From positions 1-5,784 of the forward strand of contig JAKBRL010000040.1 in assembly GCA_021845465.1 (NCBI GenBank): DNA of 5,784 nt, written 5' to 3'. The notes under the pieces were generated by a model. The model was not told where the DNA came from, did no database searches, and saw only the letters and a list, made by a program, of their open reading frames with translations. Numbering within the stretch: position 1 is the first letter of the stretch; every line of letters starts with the position of its first letter. Position numbers and translations under genes: made by a program. Of the stretch, positions 1 through 5,368 are shown piece by piece. Source of the stretch: Microcaldota archaeon. Its GTDB lineage: Archaea > Micrarchaeota > Micrarchaeia > Micrarchaeales > CABMGC01.

Positions 1-84
1 CCTAGCCCGAATCCTGGCTACTTTACAGGAACCGAGTCAGTTACTGGAAGTGTCAATGTTGTTTTTTCGTATAACTATAGTTGA
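1..84 (+). CDS. 3' end of a probable extracellular/surface protein (partial)
   Basis: Frame 1 is open from the window edge to a TGA at 82-84 and gives 27 residues starting PSPNPGYFTGTESVTG and ending VVFSYNYS. The composition (Gly, Ser, Thr, Asn, Tyr, alternating hydrophobic residues, no charged run) resembles the beta-rich C-terminus of a secreted or pilin-like archaeal protein. No family can be named from so little. The gene would converge on the Nre gene, with only 38 bp between stop codons, and the inverted repeat just downstream would be a sensible terminator for it. The open stretch is short enough to be chance, so this is a tentative call. Confidence 0.45.
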   Translation, partial: PSPNPGYFTGTESVTGSVNVVFSYNYS

Positions 85-94
85 TGCCTAAAAA

Positions 95-144
95 CTACCA
101 GAAATGCCCATGTACATTTGGCTTAGGCGAGGTATTTCTGGTAG
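95..144. terminator. Inverted repeat at convergent gene ends, probable bidirectional terminator
   Basis: CTACCAGAAATGCC (95-108) and GGTATTTCTGGTAG (131-144) are complementary at 13 of 14 positions. The odd pair is a G-U wobble in plus-strand RNA and an A-C mismatch in minus-strand RNA. The loop is 22 nt. Read from the minus strand, the stem is followed directly by TTTTT (94-90). Read from the plus strand, it is followed by ATTTTCTTT (148-156). The right arm lies inside the last codons of the Nre gene. Position between two converging genes, with T-runs on both sides, favours transcript termination or 3'-end protection. Archaeal termination usually needs only the T-run, so the hairpin's role is inferred. 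Confidence 0.55.
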
Positions 145-1370
145 AGCATTTTCTTTAGCATTACGCTGTACTGGGACCATGTTTTTATAGGAATTTCTAG
201 TTTTTTAGAGGCATATGACAATGCTTCCGAAAAACTGGAAAATTCGGCAGGGGTTCCTTTTAAAGCGTCACGGACGTGCTCCCTCACATTCCATACACCT
301 ACAGGCATTATGTAGCCAGAATGAACTTCGCGCAGTATCAATACTTTTGCCTGGGCCTGGATTTTTTCCAGTAATTCACTTACCGCGAGCCTTGCCGCAT
401 AGTAGCAGCCGCCTATTTCCGCATATGTCTTTCTTCCTTCAAAAGATTCGTAAGATGCACCTATGTCTATCTGTGAGGAATTGGTATTCCAGGTAGTATT
501 AGGATACCATGCCTCCATAGATTCGTATTCCCATCGGCCAGGAGAGAAGATTATTATCCATCTGTTGTCAAGTGCTGTCTTTTCATATATCTTGTAGGAA
601 TCTATTGTTTCCATCTCCTTTATGCTTGATAGCTTATGTTTGGATAGTGTGTCATCCGTTGCGGTTATGCTCCATCTCGTAGGAACAAAGCGCCTTGATC
701 TTCCTCTGCCTAGTAGGCCGGCTGCAAGCGCCTTCTGTATCTTTGATACAGGTATGCCTTTATCATAGAGTTCTATTATTGCATTTGAAGCTGTCATTGC
801 AGTATCAAGGTATGCTGCTTCCACGTGCTGCTCAGCTTTTATATTACCCATGCTTATCTTTGTGAGTGGTGCGCTGGGCCCGAAAGGCTGGCTGTTTTCG
901 CTAAAGCTCATTTTAAAGGAAGGGGTATGCTTCAGCATTAGCTCTATATTTGTAAATTTCTCTGCCAGAGCTATTTCCTTGACTGCTTCTTCCACTCTTC
1001 CTTTGTCCGCGTTTGTTACTTTAGTGCGATACATGCCTCTTACAAGCGAAGATCTCAATTCCACTATTTCAGGGATGGTTTTGCCTACCCAGAGTTCTGG
1101 AGTGCCCATTACCTCTGTGTCTCCAAGAGTAGGAGGTACCATAGGCCCTATGAATACATCAGGATACCCTATTCTTCCTATGAAGAGATCAGGAGGGGAA
1201 GAACCATATATCTCATTGCTTTTTATGAGGTCTATGGTCTTGAATTTGTAGAATTTTTTTAGAAAGTAGGGGTCTCTCATATTTTCGTATACTGAGAAAT
1301 CCTTTCTTACGGAGAACTTTTGCATTTTTGTCAGTATTGATTTGGCAGGAAAAGAATTTATACAATTCAA
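123..1370 (-). CDS. nreA: Nre-family archaeal DNA repair protein
   Basis: This matches the archaeal Nre family (DUF650/DUF651 type), which is linked to DNA damage repair and often binds PCNA. Visible family blocks are SSPPDLFIGRIGYPDVFIGP (residues 57-76), GRGRSRRFVPTRWSITATDD (221-240), IGGCYYAARLAVSELL (319-334) and LREVHSGYIMPVGVWN (346-361). The N-terminal cysteine cluster seen in many Nre proteins is absent: only Cys3 and Cys322 occur in the whole protein. No canonical PCNA-interacting motif is seen in the C-terminal tail, which ends KKMLYQKYLA. The first possible start is TTG at 1370, 14 bp after the regulator's stop. An ATG at 1325 (residue 16) is a good alternative and neither has a clear Shine-Dalgarno sequence. 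The gene is almost certainly cotranscribed with the HTH-ACT gene. The biochemical activity of the family is not settled. Family assignment is strong; start choice is weak. Confidence 0.9.
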   Translation of the reverse strand: MNCINSFPAKSILTKMQKFSVRKDFSVYENMRDPYFLKKFYKFKTIDLIKSNEIYGSSPPDLFIGRIGYPDVFIGPMVPPTLGDTEVMGTPELWVGKTIPEIVELRSSLVRGMYRTKVTNADKGRVEEAVKEIALAEKFTNIELMLKHTPSFKMSFSENSQPFGPSAPLTKISMGNIKAEQHVEAAYLDTAMTASNAIIELYDKGIPVSKIQKALAAGLLGRGRSRRFVPTRWSITATDDTLSKHKLSSIKEMETIDSYKIYEKTALDNRWIIIFSPGRWEYESMEAWYPNTTWNTNSSQIDIGASYESFEGRKTYAEIGGCYYAARLAVSELLEKIQAQAKVLILREVHSGYIMPVGVWNVREHVRDALKGTPAEFSSFSEALSYASKKLEIPIKTWSQYSVMLKKMLYQKYLA

Positions 1371-1384
1371 ATTGAAAGATTATT

Positions 1385-1972
1385 TCATTTCACTATCTCG
1401 GAGATCAGTTCATATGCCCTTAGAGTATCTTCTTTGCGTATTACGAAGAGGTTCTGCGTATAACATGAGATAAGTTCTATTATATTTATATTGTATTCGG
1501 CAAACAATGAAGTTACGTATGCCATAACTCCTGAAACATTCTCTATATTCTCTTCGGATTCTATGTTTAGTGCAGCGCAGTTTTCATATCTCCGTATTAT
1601 GCCTCCTTTTATTTTTGCTTTCTTTAGATCCCTGTTCTCGCATAAATATATGAAGTAATCATTCACCTTTACCTTTGCGCTGTTTTGTATCTCAACATCT
1701 TTATCAAGTACAAGAACCGATATTCCATCTATTATGGTAATCCTATTCCCCTTAAGAACGGAGAGCGCTCTCTGCTCTATGGTTGATTTTGTCTTCTCAA
1801 GCTGCTGATAATACCTTCTGACTGCCGCTTTTACCGCTGAATAGTCAGATATCTTCAGCTCTTTCTGTATGCGCCTTGCCAATGCACTCATGTTTACTAT
1901 GCCGTTTTCCAAGGCTTCCTGCATATATGGCCTATTTTTCAGATATAATCTTACCATGTTGGCTGTTGACAT
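1385..1972 (-). CDS. HTH-ACT regulator, predicted amino-acid-responsive
   Basis: This is a two-part protein. Residues about 5-58 form a helical segment with a winged-helix/HTH look (NMSALARRIQKEL followed by AVKAAVRRYYQQL). Residues about 70-125 are beta-rich linker or core. Residues about 133-194 have an ACT-like beta-alpha-beta-beta-alpha pattern (AALNIESEE, VSGVMAYVTSLFAEYNINI, LFVIRKED, RAYELISEIV). ACT domains commonly bind amino acids and steer enzymes or transcription factors. The architecture resembles archaeal predicted regulators of amino-acid metabolism. The gene is divergent from the GNAT/M20 cluster and is first in a unit with Nre. The shared intergenic region holds a palindrome next to its own TATA box, so autoregulation and control of the divergent cluster are likely. 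The ATG at 1972 fits a leaderless transcript. DNA binding and ligand are inferred, not shown. Confidence 0.78.
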   Translation of the reverse strand: MSTANMVRLYLKNRPYMQEALENGIVNMSALARRIQKELKISDYSAVKAAVRRYYQQLEKTKSTIEQRALSVLKGNRITIIDGISVLVLDKDVEIQNSAKVKVNDYFIYLCENRDLKKAKIKGGIIRRYENCAALNIESEENIENVSGVMAYVTSLFAEYNINIIELISCYTQNLFVIRKEDTLRAYELISEIVK

Positions 1973-1993
1973 GTATTGATATTGAAAGACAAC

Positions 1994-2003
1994 TTTTATA
2001 TTT
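1994..2003 (-). promoter_or_regulatory. TATA box of the HTH-ACT/Nre unit
   Basis: On the minus strand this reads AAATATAAAA, centred about 26 bp before the A of the regulator's ATG (1972). That is the spacing expected when transcription starts at or next to the start codon, i.e. a leaderless archaeal mRNA. The palindrome at 2003-2018 abuts it exactly where the TFB-recognition element would lie, so a bound regulator should affect TBP/TFB access. Confidence 0.55.
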
Positions 2004-2043
2004 GTATCATTTGATACATTTTAGAGCAATTTTGTATCGTATC
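2003..2043. promoter_or_regulatory. Candidate operator: palindrome plus a 30-bp-phased half-site
   Basis: TGTATCATTTGATACA (2003-2018) has perfect 7-bp arms around a 2-bp centre, the form expected for a dimeric HTH protein. The octamer TTTGTATC at 2001-2008 recurs at 2031-2038, an offset of 30 bp or about three helical turns, and the second copy continues into a direct repeat (GTATCGTATC, 2034-2043). Both elements lie between the outward-facing TATA boxes of divergent transcripts. The natural candidate to bind is the adjacent HTH-ACT protein, which is inference from position. Confidence 0.6.
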
Positions 2044-2053
2044 TGACTTAAAG

Positions 2054-2063
2054 TTTATATATA
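2054..2063 (+). promoter_or_regulatory. TATA box of the GNAT/M20 unit
   Basis: TTTATATATA is centred about 26 bp before the ATG at 2084, again fitting a leaderless transcript and supporting that start codon. The phased half-site and GTATC repeat (2031-2043) end 10 bp upstream, close to the TFB-recognition region. Confidence 0.6.
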
Positions 2064-2083
2064 GATTAAACAGAATAAATAAC

Positions 2084-2605
2084 ATGGACATAGGGGTAAA
2101 ATTAAAACATCCGGAGAGTGCGTTGCGTTTTAAGATTTCTGGCCAGATGGATATAAACGGGATAATGAAATTTATAAACAAGGAATATGAAAGAAGCGGA
2201 GCCGTTTTGCCTGTTTCAAGAGACGATGTGGCTGGCTGGGTAAACAGTGGCAATTCAATAATTGCCGTAAATGGAGATGGAGTTGTAAAGGCACATCAGG
2301 CAGTTTCATTATGGCCAATATCGGGAGTGTTTGAATTTAGATCGGCAGTAGTAGCTCCTGAAAGTAGGAGACAAGGTATTAATTACTGGATGAAAAGATT
2401 GATAATAGAAGAATTAGTTCACAGAAGTGAAGATAGTATTATTCAGATAATCTCCCTGAAGAATGGAAAGTCTGGAGGGAGTGGTACATTAAGGGCATTG
2501 GGTTTTAAAGTCATTCAAGAGCATGAAATACCTAAAGAGATGCTTAGTATAGGAGGAGAACAGGAGTGGAAAGCATATAAATTAATTAAAGAATGCAGAA
2601 GATAG
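2084..2605 (+). CDS. GNAT N-acetyltransferase 1, N-acetylglutamate-synthase-like
   Basis: A single GNAT domain of 173 residues. The segment FRSAVVAPESRRQGI (85-99) is beta4 and motif A, the acetyl-CoA pyrophosphate loop. LRALGFKVIQEHEIP (136-150) is motif B with the 'GF...lP' ending typical of short single-domain N-acetylglutamate synthases (ArgA-like). The loop motif R95-R-Q-G98-I-N100 has Asn where the family consensus R/Q-x-x-G-x-G/A has Gly or Ala, so acetyl-CoA binding may be altered. The protein is a paralogue of the GNAT at 3749-4222, sharing SGAV, RSAVV and QGI blocks, but has about 12 extra N-terminal residues. The start at 2084 is supported by the TATA spacing. It is the first gene of the cluster and its end overlaps the M20 gene by 13 bp. 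GNAT fold is certain; the acceptor is not. An amino acid or peptide N-terminus is possible. Confidence 0.88.
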   Translation: MDIGVKLKHPESALRFKISGQMDINGIMKFINKEYERSGAVLPVSRDDVAGWVNSGNSIIAVNGDGVVKAHQAVSLWPISGVFEFRSAVVAPESRRQGINYWMKRLIIEELVHRSEDSIIQIISLKNGKSGGSGTLRALGFKVIQEHEIPKEMLSIGGEQEWKAYKLIKECRR

Positions 2606-3717
2606 GTTATATTTTGAAAGATATTGCAGAAACATTTTATGAACTTATTTCGATACCTTCTCCGAGTGGCTCAGAACTTGCAGTTGCAGAGTATATAAGA
2701 AAATACCTGGAAGAGATCGGAATTAATTCTTATTTTGATAAGGCTGGAAGACTTAATCGTAGTAATTCTGGAAATTTGATTGTTAAGTTGAAAGGAAGTG
2801 GAAAGACTATTCTCTTTGTAGCACATATGGATACTGTAGAGATAGGCGACAGAAAGATAAAAGCAGTGACAAAGAAAGGAATCATAAAGAGCGACGGAAA
2901 AACAATTTTAGGAGCAGATAATAAAGCAGGTGTTGCACCTCTGCTTGATGCATTAGGTAAAATCTCGAAGGAAAAGGAGAGAAATAATATAATAGCAGTC
3001 TTTTCGACTAGGGAAGAAAAAGGGAGGATGGGAGTTGAATTTCTGAATTTAAAAGATAATATAGATTTTGGCTTTGTGATTGACGGTTCGGAGACTGCCG
3101 GAGGATTTGTTGATAGGACCAGAGGATATCTGCTTTTCAGACTTGAAATTTATGGAAAGGAAGCTCACGCTGCAAATGATCCGGAAAAGGGAGTAAATGC
3201 GATAAAGATAGCAGGAATCATATTATCGCTGCTGAAGCTGGGATCCGACAAATCAGGAATAACTATGAATATAGGAAAACTATCCGGAGGCAGGCAAGCC
3301 AACGTGGTGCCTGATTATGTATTTATGGAGGGAGAAATTAGAGGATATGAGAAAGGCCTCATGGATAGAAGATTCGAAGGCATGGAAAAGATAGTAGCGA
3401 AGGCATGTGAAAGATACGGTGCAAAATACAAGCTTACCTTAGATAAAGGAGAATTGATGAAACCTTTCTCTTCCGGAAACATGAAGATATTGAATTATGC
3501 AAAGAAAGCGGCAGGAAGAGCCGGAGTGAAATTCTCAGTTTCTGCAATTAAAGGTACTACAGAAGCAAATGTTCTTGTGGATAAAGGATATCCTATCTTG
3601 GGAATATCTAGAGGAGGAGGATTTCCGCATTCTAAAGACGAATACATAAAAATAGAAGATATGGAGGCAGTATCTAGGCTTTTAGTTGAACTGATGAAGA
3701 AAAATGGAAGTCATTGA
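2593..3717 (+). CDS. M20-family metallopeptidase, PepT-like (di/tripeptidase or deacylase)
   Basis: A cytosolic two-zinc hydrolase of family M20, closest by motif to the PepT/YqjE-like branch. All expected residues are visible: H78 and catalytic D80 (AHMD), bridging D109 (GADNKAG), catalytic E141 and ligand E142 (TREEKG), ligand D164 (VIDGS) and H346 (FPHSKDE). The inserted dimerisation domain contains GKEAH (188-192) and NIGKLSGGRQANVVPD (226-241). No signal peptide is seen. At 374 residues the length is normal and the enzyme looks intact. Its ATG lies inside the last codons of GNAT 1, a 13-bp overlap in another frame, so translational coupling is likely. M20 members cleave short peptides or remove acyl groups from amino acids. 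Placement between two ArgA-like GNATs makes an N-acyl substrate worth considering, but motifs alone favour a peptidase. Confidence 0.9.
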   Translation: MQKIGYILKDIAETFYELISIPSPSGSELAVAEYIRKYLEEIGINSYFDKAGRLNRSNSGNLIVKLKGSGKTILFVAHMDTVEIGDRKIKAVTKKGIIKSDGKTILGADNKAGVAPLLDALGKISKEKERNNIIAVFSTREEKGRMGVEFLNLKDNIDFGFVIDGSETAGGFVDRTRGYLLFRLEIYGKEAHAANDPEKGVNAIKIAGIILSLLKLGSDKSGITMNIGKLSGGRQANVVPDYVFMEGEIRGYEKGLMDRRFEGMEKIVAKACERYGAKYKLTLDKGELMKPFSSGNMKILNYAKKAAGRAGVKFSVSAIKGTTEANVLVDKGYPILGISRGGGFPHSKDEYIKIEDMEAVSRLLVELMKKNGSH

Positions 3718-3724
3718 TTCTCAG

Positions 3725-3735
3725 TTTTTTATATT
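3725..3735 (+). promoter_or_regulatory. T-run/TATA-like element between M20 and GNAT 2
   Basis: TTTTTTATATT lies in the 31-bp gap between the M20 stop and the GNAT 2 start. It could be an oligo-T terminator for the upstream genes or a weak internal TATA box. Its centre is only about 19 bp before the ATG at 3749, closer than the roughly 26 bp seen at the divergent promoters, so promoter function is uncertain. Confidence 0.3.
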
Positions 3736-3748
3736 CCGGTAGAATAAT

Positions 3749-4222
3749 ATGGAAATAAAGATAAGGTTAGGCAGAAATAGCGAGATTGGGGAGATAGTAA
3801 GATTGATAGATAGAGAACATGAGTTATCTGGAGCAGTTATGAAAGTCAGCTCGGATATAGTAAGAAAATGGATAAAATTGAAGAGATCTGTTGTCGCTGT
3901 ATATGATGGGAAGATAGTAGGGCATGAAGCACTTGATGTCTGGCCAGAGTCAGGATGGGCTGAACTGCGTTCTGCAGTAGTTCTTGAAGATTTTAGGGGT
4001 CAGGGAATAGCTTATAAAATGACCAGGAGATTATTGGATGATTTTTTATCTAAGAATCATGAAGCCATATTTGTAGCAATAAAGAATAGGACTGAGAGAG
4101 GAAATAAGCTTTTATTGGAGATGGGTTTTAAGGAAATAGGACTTGATGAAGTTCCCCCTGAATTATTTACTATAAGGAGCAACAGTGAGAGAAGAGCATT
4201 CAGACTTAAGGTAAAGAAATAA
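3749..4222 (+). CDS. GNAT N-acetyltransferase 2, N-acetylglutamate-synthase-like
   Basis: A 157-residue single-domain GNAT. Motif A is ELRSAVVLEDFRGQGIA (72-88) with an intact pyrophosphate loop R83-G-Q-G86-I-A88. Motif B is LLLEMGFKEIGLDEVPPELF (121-140), matching the 'GF...vdelP' tail of short ArgA-type N-acetylglutamate synthases. Also shared with that type are the early SGAVMKVS block (28-35) and DGKIVGHEAL (53-62). It is a paralogue of GNAT 1, with an intact loop where GNAT 1 is altered, so this copy is the safer candidate for a working acetyl-CoA enzyme. No Shine-Dalgarno sequence is evident before the ATG. It follows the M20 gene by 31 bp and precedes the Cgi121-like gene by about 34 bp. 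N-acetylglutamate synthesis is possible, but no other arginine genes are in view, so the acceptor remains open. Confidence 0.88.
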   Translation: MEIKIRLGRNSEIGEIVRLIDREHELSGAVMKVSSDIVRKWIKLKRSVVAVYDGKIVGHEALDVWPESGWAELRSAVVLEDFRGQGIAYKMTRRLLDDFLSKNHEAIFVAIKNRTERGNKLLLEMGFKEIGLDEVPPELFTIRSNSERRAFRLKVKK

Positions 4223-4246
4223 ATTTGCAGTAGGATAATTACAATC

Positions 4247-4251
4247 AGGTG
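4247..4251 (+). promoter_or_regulatory. Candidate ribosome binding site AGGTG deciding the Cgi121 start
   Basis: AGGTG complements the CACCU of the archaeal 16S rRNA 3' end. It lies 5 nt before CTG at 4257 and 2 nt before ATT at 4254, the only plausible start codons in the conserved N-terminal part of the frame. A weak TATA-like AAATAAATTT (4217-4226) is centred about 26 bp before this element, so initiation near here is also conceivable on a short-leader transcript. Confidence 0.35.
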
Positions 4252-4256
4252 TAATT

Positions 4257-4694
4257 CTGCATAAAATTGAGTGGAGAGAGCCCTGCGGATTCCTATGCAC
4301 TTCAGATAAAAAGATAAATTCCATAGTTGAGGAAACCAGGAATTTTGGGAATGAGGGATTTGTACTTCTTCTTAAATATGATGACGGAGTGGTTAAAAGG
4401 CTGATTCCTTCGTATATAAATGCAAAAGTAAGAGAGGCAGAAGGAGAATTGCGGGCTAGATCCCTCCCCATGGAGATGCTTCTCTTTGTTGCAGGTACTA
4501 TGAGGGCAGATAAGGCAATAAAGGAATGTGGAGCTTACGACAATGAAAGGTTTATAGTGTTTACAGATAACAGAAAGGGCTTTGAAAAGCTGGTTTCTGA
4601 AAAAAGCATTAATATAATAAAAGAGTACAGGCTTGATTTCTCAGAGAGCATTGCGGAAGTTATAGCTTCAGTTGGATTTCTTGATGGCGAATAG
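4257..4694 (+). CDS. cgi121: KEOPS complex subunit Cgi121-like, apparent non-canonical start
   Basis: Cgi121 is a KEOPS subunit that binds Bud32 and the tRNA 3' end for t6A37 modification. The match is the block SLPMEMLLFVAGTMRADKAI with following KECGAYDNERFIVF (about 4461-4562), which aligns with the archaeal pattern '(N)SxxMEILxxASGxRQIxxAIxxxGxKD'. The family's Asn and its RQI segment are replaced (ARS, TMRAD), so it is divergent. The frame is open from a TAA at 4236 and the residues before 4389 (HKIEWREPCGF through FVLLLKYDDG) look like the family's N-terminal strands. Yet the first ATG/GTG/TTG in frame is GTG at 4389, which would remove them and leave 101 residues. I take CTG at 4257 (145 residues) because of AGGTG upstream; ATT at 4254 or a sequencing error are alternatives. 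It is probably cotranscribed with GNAT 2. Family call is moderate and the start is weak. Confidence 0.68.
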   Translation: MHKIEWREPCGFLCTSDKKINSIVEETRNFGNEGFVLLLKYDDGVVKRLIPSYINAKVREAEGELRARSLPMEMLLFVAGTMRADKAIKECGAYDNERFIVFTDNRKGFEKLVSEKSINIIKEYRLDFSESIAEVIASVGFLDGE

Positions 4695-4695
4695 G

Positions 4696-5352
4696 CTAGG
4701 GCATAGACTCGCCATGAATAAGTTCGGAGTTTAGGATCTCAAAGATTTTATCTGCTTTTTTCTTTCCTATCTTTTCAACTTCCATAAGTTCTTCAGGGCT
4801 TGCCAATGCTACATTTTTCAATGTCTTGAAATGTTTTATCAGGCTTTTTGCCAAGGTTGGTCCGATCCCAGGGATTGAGCCGAGAATGAGAAGCTGCCAT
4901 TGGTATGTGCTTGTTGCTTTTTTCTGCCCTGTCAGCCTCGGCTCCCTGCCTTCTTTTATCTGCTCCCTGTCAGCCAGCTTGTTTAGTATATAGGCAGTCT
5001 CCTCGCCTGAGGATGAAAATAGAACCTGTATGCCGAATTCTGAATGCAGCTTTAATATTGCGCCTAGAATTATGTTCCTGCCCATAACTCTCTCGCTGCC
5101 GTCGTTTTCTATTATCATTACTGCCTTTTCAAAGCTATTGCTTAAGCGTTGGGCCTGCTCAAAAAGTCTTGCGTCAATTATTGAATTTTCAAAATCCTTT
5201 TCTGTTTTTCTCTCAGCGCACATCCTATCGGAAAGTATGTAATCGCCGACAGGAAGTTGGGCGAAGGTTAAATCTACTCCGTTCCTGTTCAAAAACCCCA
5301 GTAGTTCAGGATTTCTCTCCCTGTTGTCTACTATTATTCTTGTTTGTTGCAT
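4696..5352 (-). CDS. xpf: XPF/ERCC4-type structure-specific endonuclease with tandem HhH
   Basis: The N-terminal ERCC4 nuclease domain (residues about 4-128) carries the complete catalytic set: VDNRER (D9, R11, E12), GDY (36-38) and ERKTEKD (47-53), the ERKxxxD signature. A (HhH)2 domain follows: ILGSIPGIGPTLAKSLI (156-172) and LMEVEKIGKKKADKIFEIL (189-207). At 218 residues there is no helicase, so it matches the short crenarchaeal-style XPF rather than euryarchaeal Hef. Such enzymes act as dimers on flaps, forks and 3'-flap junctions. The C-terminus (ELIHGESMP) shows no PCNA-binding motif, unlike some crenarchaeal homologues. The ATG at 5352 lies 16 bp after the thrS stop, so the two are likely cotranscribed. 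The 3' end abuts Cgi121 tail-to-tail. Confidence 0.93.
   Translation of the reverse strand: MQQTRIIVDNRERNPELLGFLNRNGVDLTFAQLPVGDYILSDRMCAERKTEKDFENSIIDARLFEQAQRLSNSFEKAVMIIENDGSERVMGRNIILGAILKLHSEFGIQVLFSSSGEETAYILNKLADREQIKEGREPRLTGQKKATSTYQWQLLILGSIPGIGPTLAKSLIKHFKTLKNVALASPEELMEVEKIGKKKADKIFEILNSELIHGESMP
4756..4775 (+). terminator. T-rich tract, possible terminator for the Cgi121-side transcript
   Basis: The plus strand carries a run of T and C bases (TTTTTT, then TTT, then TTTT) some 60 bp past the Cgi121 stop, inside the antisense XPF coding region. Archaeal RNA polymerase terminates at oligo-T, so this could end the plus-strand transcript. It may equally be only the complement of lysine codons (GKKKADK) in XPF. 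Confidence 0.25.
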
Positions 5353-5368
5353 TGTGCTACGCCGGATA

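Noticed and set aside
215..496. Plus-strand open frame of 93 codons
   Set aside because: It is antisense to the most conserved C-terminal block of Nre.
850..1251. Plus-strand open frame of 133 codons
   Set aside because: It lies wholly antisense to the conserved central part of Nre, and its product shows no recognisable domain.
1996..2253. Minus-strand open frame overlapping the divergent promoter and GNAT 1
   Set aside because: It would cross the promoter region and the N-terminal coding part of GNAT 1, which has a supported start and family motifs.
3725..3735. Leaderless promoter for GNAT 2
   Set aside because: The TATA-like run is too close to the ATG for the 26-bp geometry seen at the other promoters, so it is listed only as an ambiguous element.
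4378..4384. ATGATGA resembling a C box of a C/D-box guide RNA
   Set aside because: No matching D box and C'/D' pair at suitable spacing was seen, and it lies inside the Cgi121 coding region.
4163..4471. Minus-strand open frame opposite the GNAT 2 end and Cgi121 start
   Set aside because: No family match is visible, and the plus strand here encodes Cgi121-like residues.
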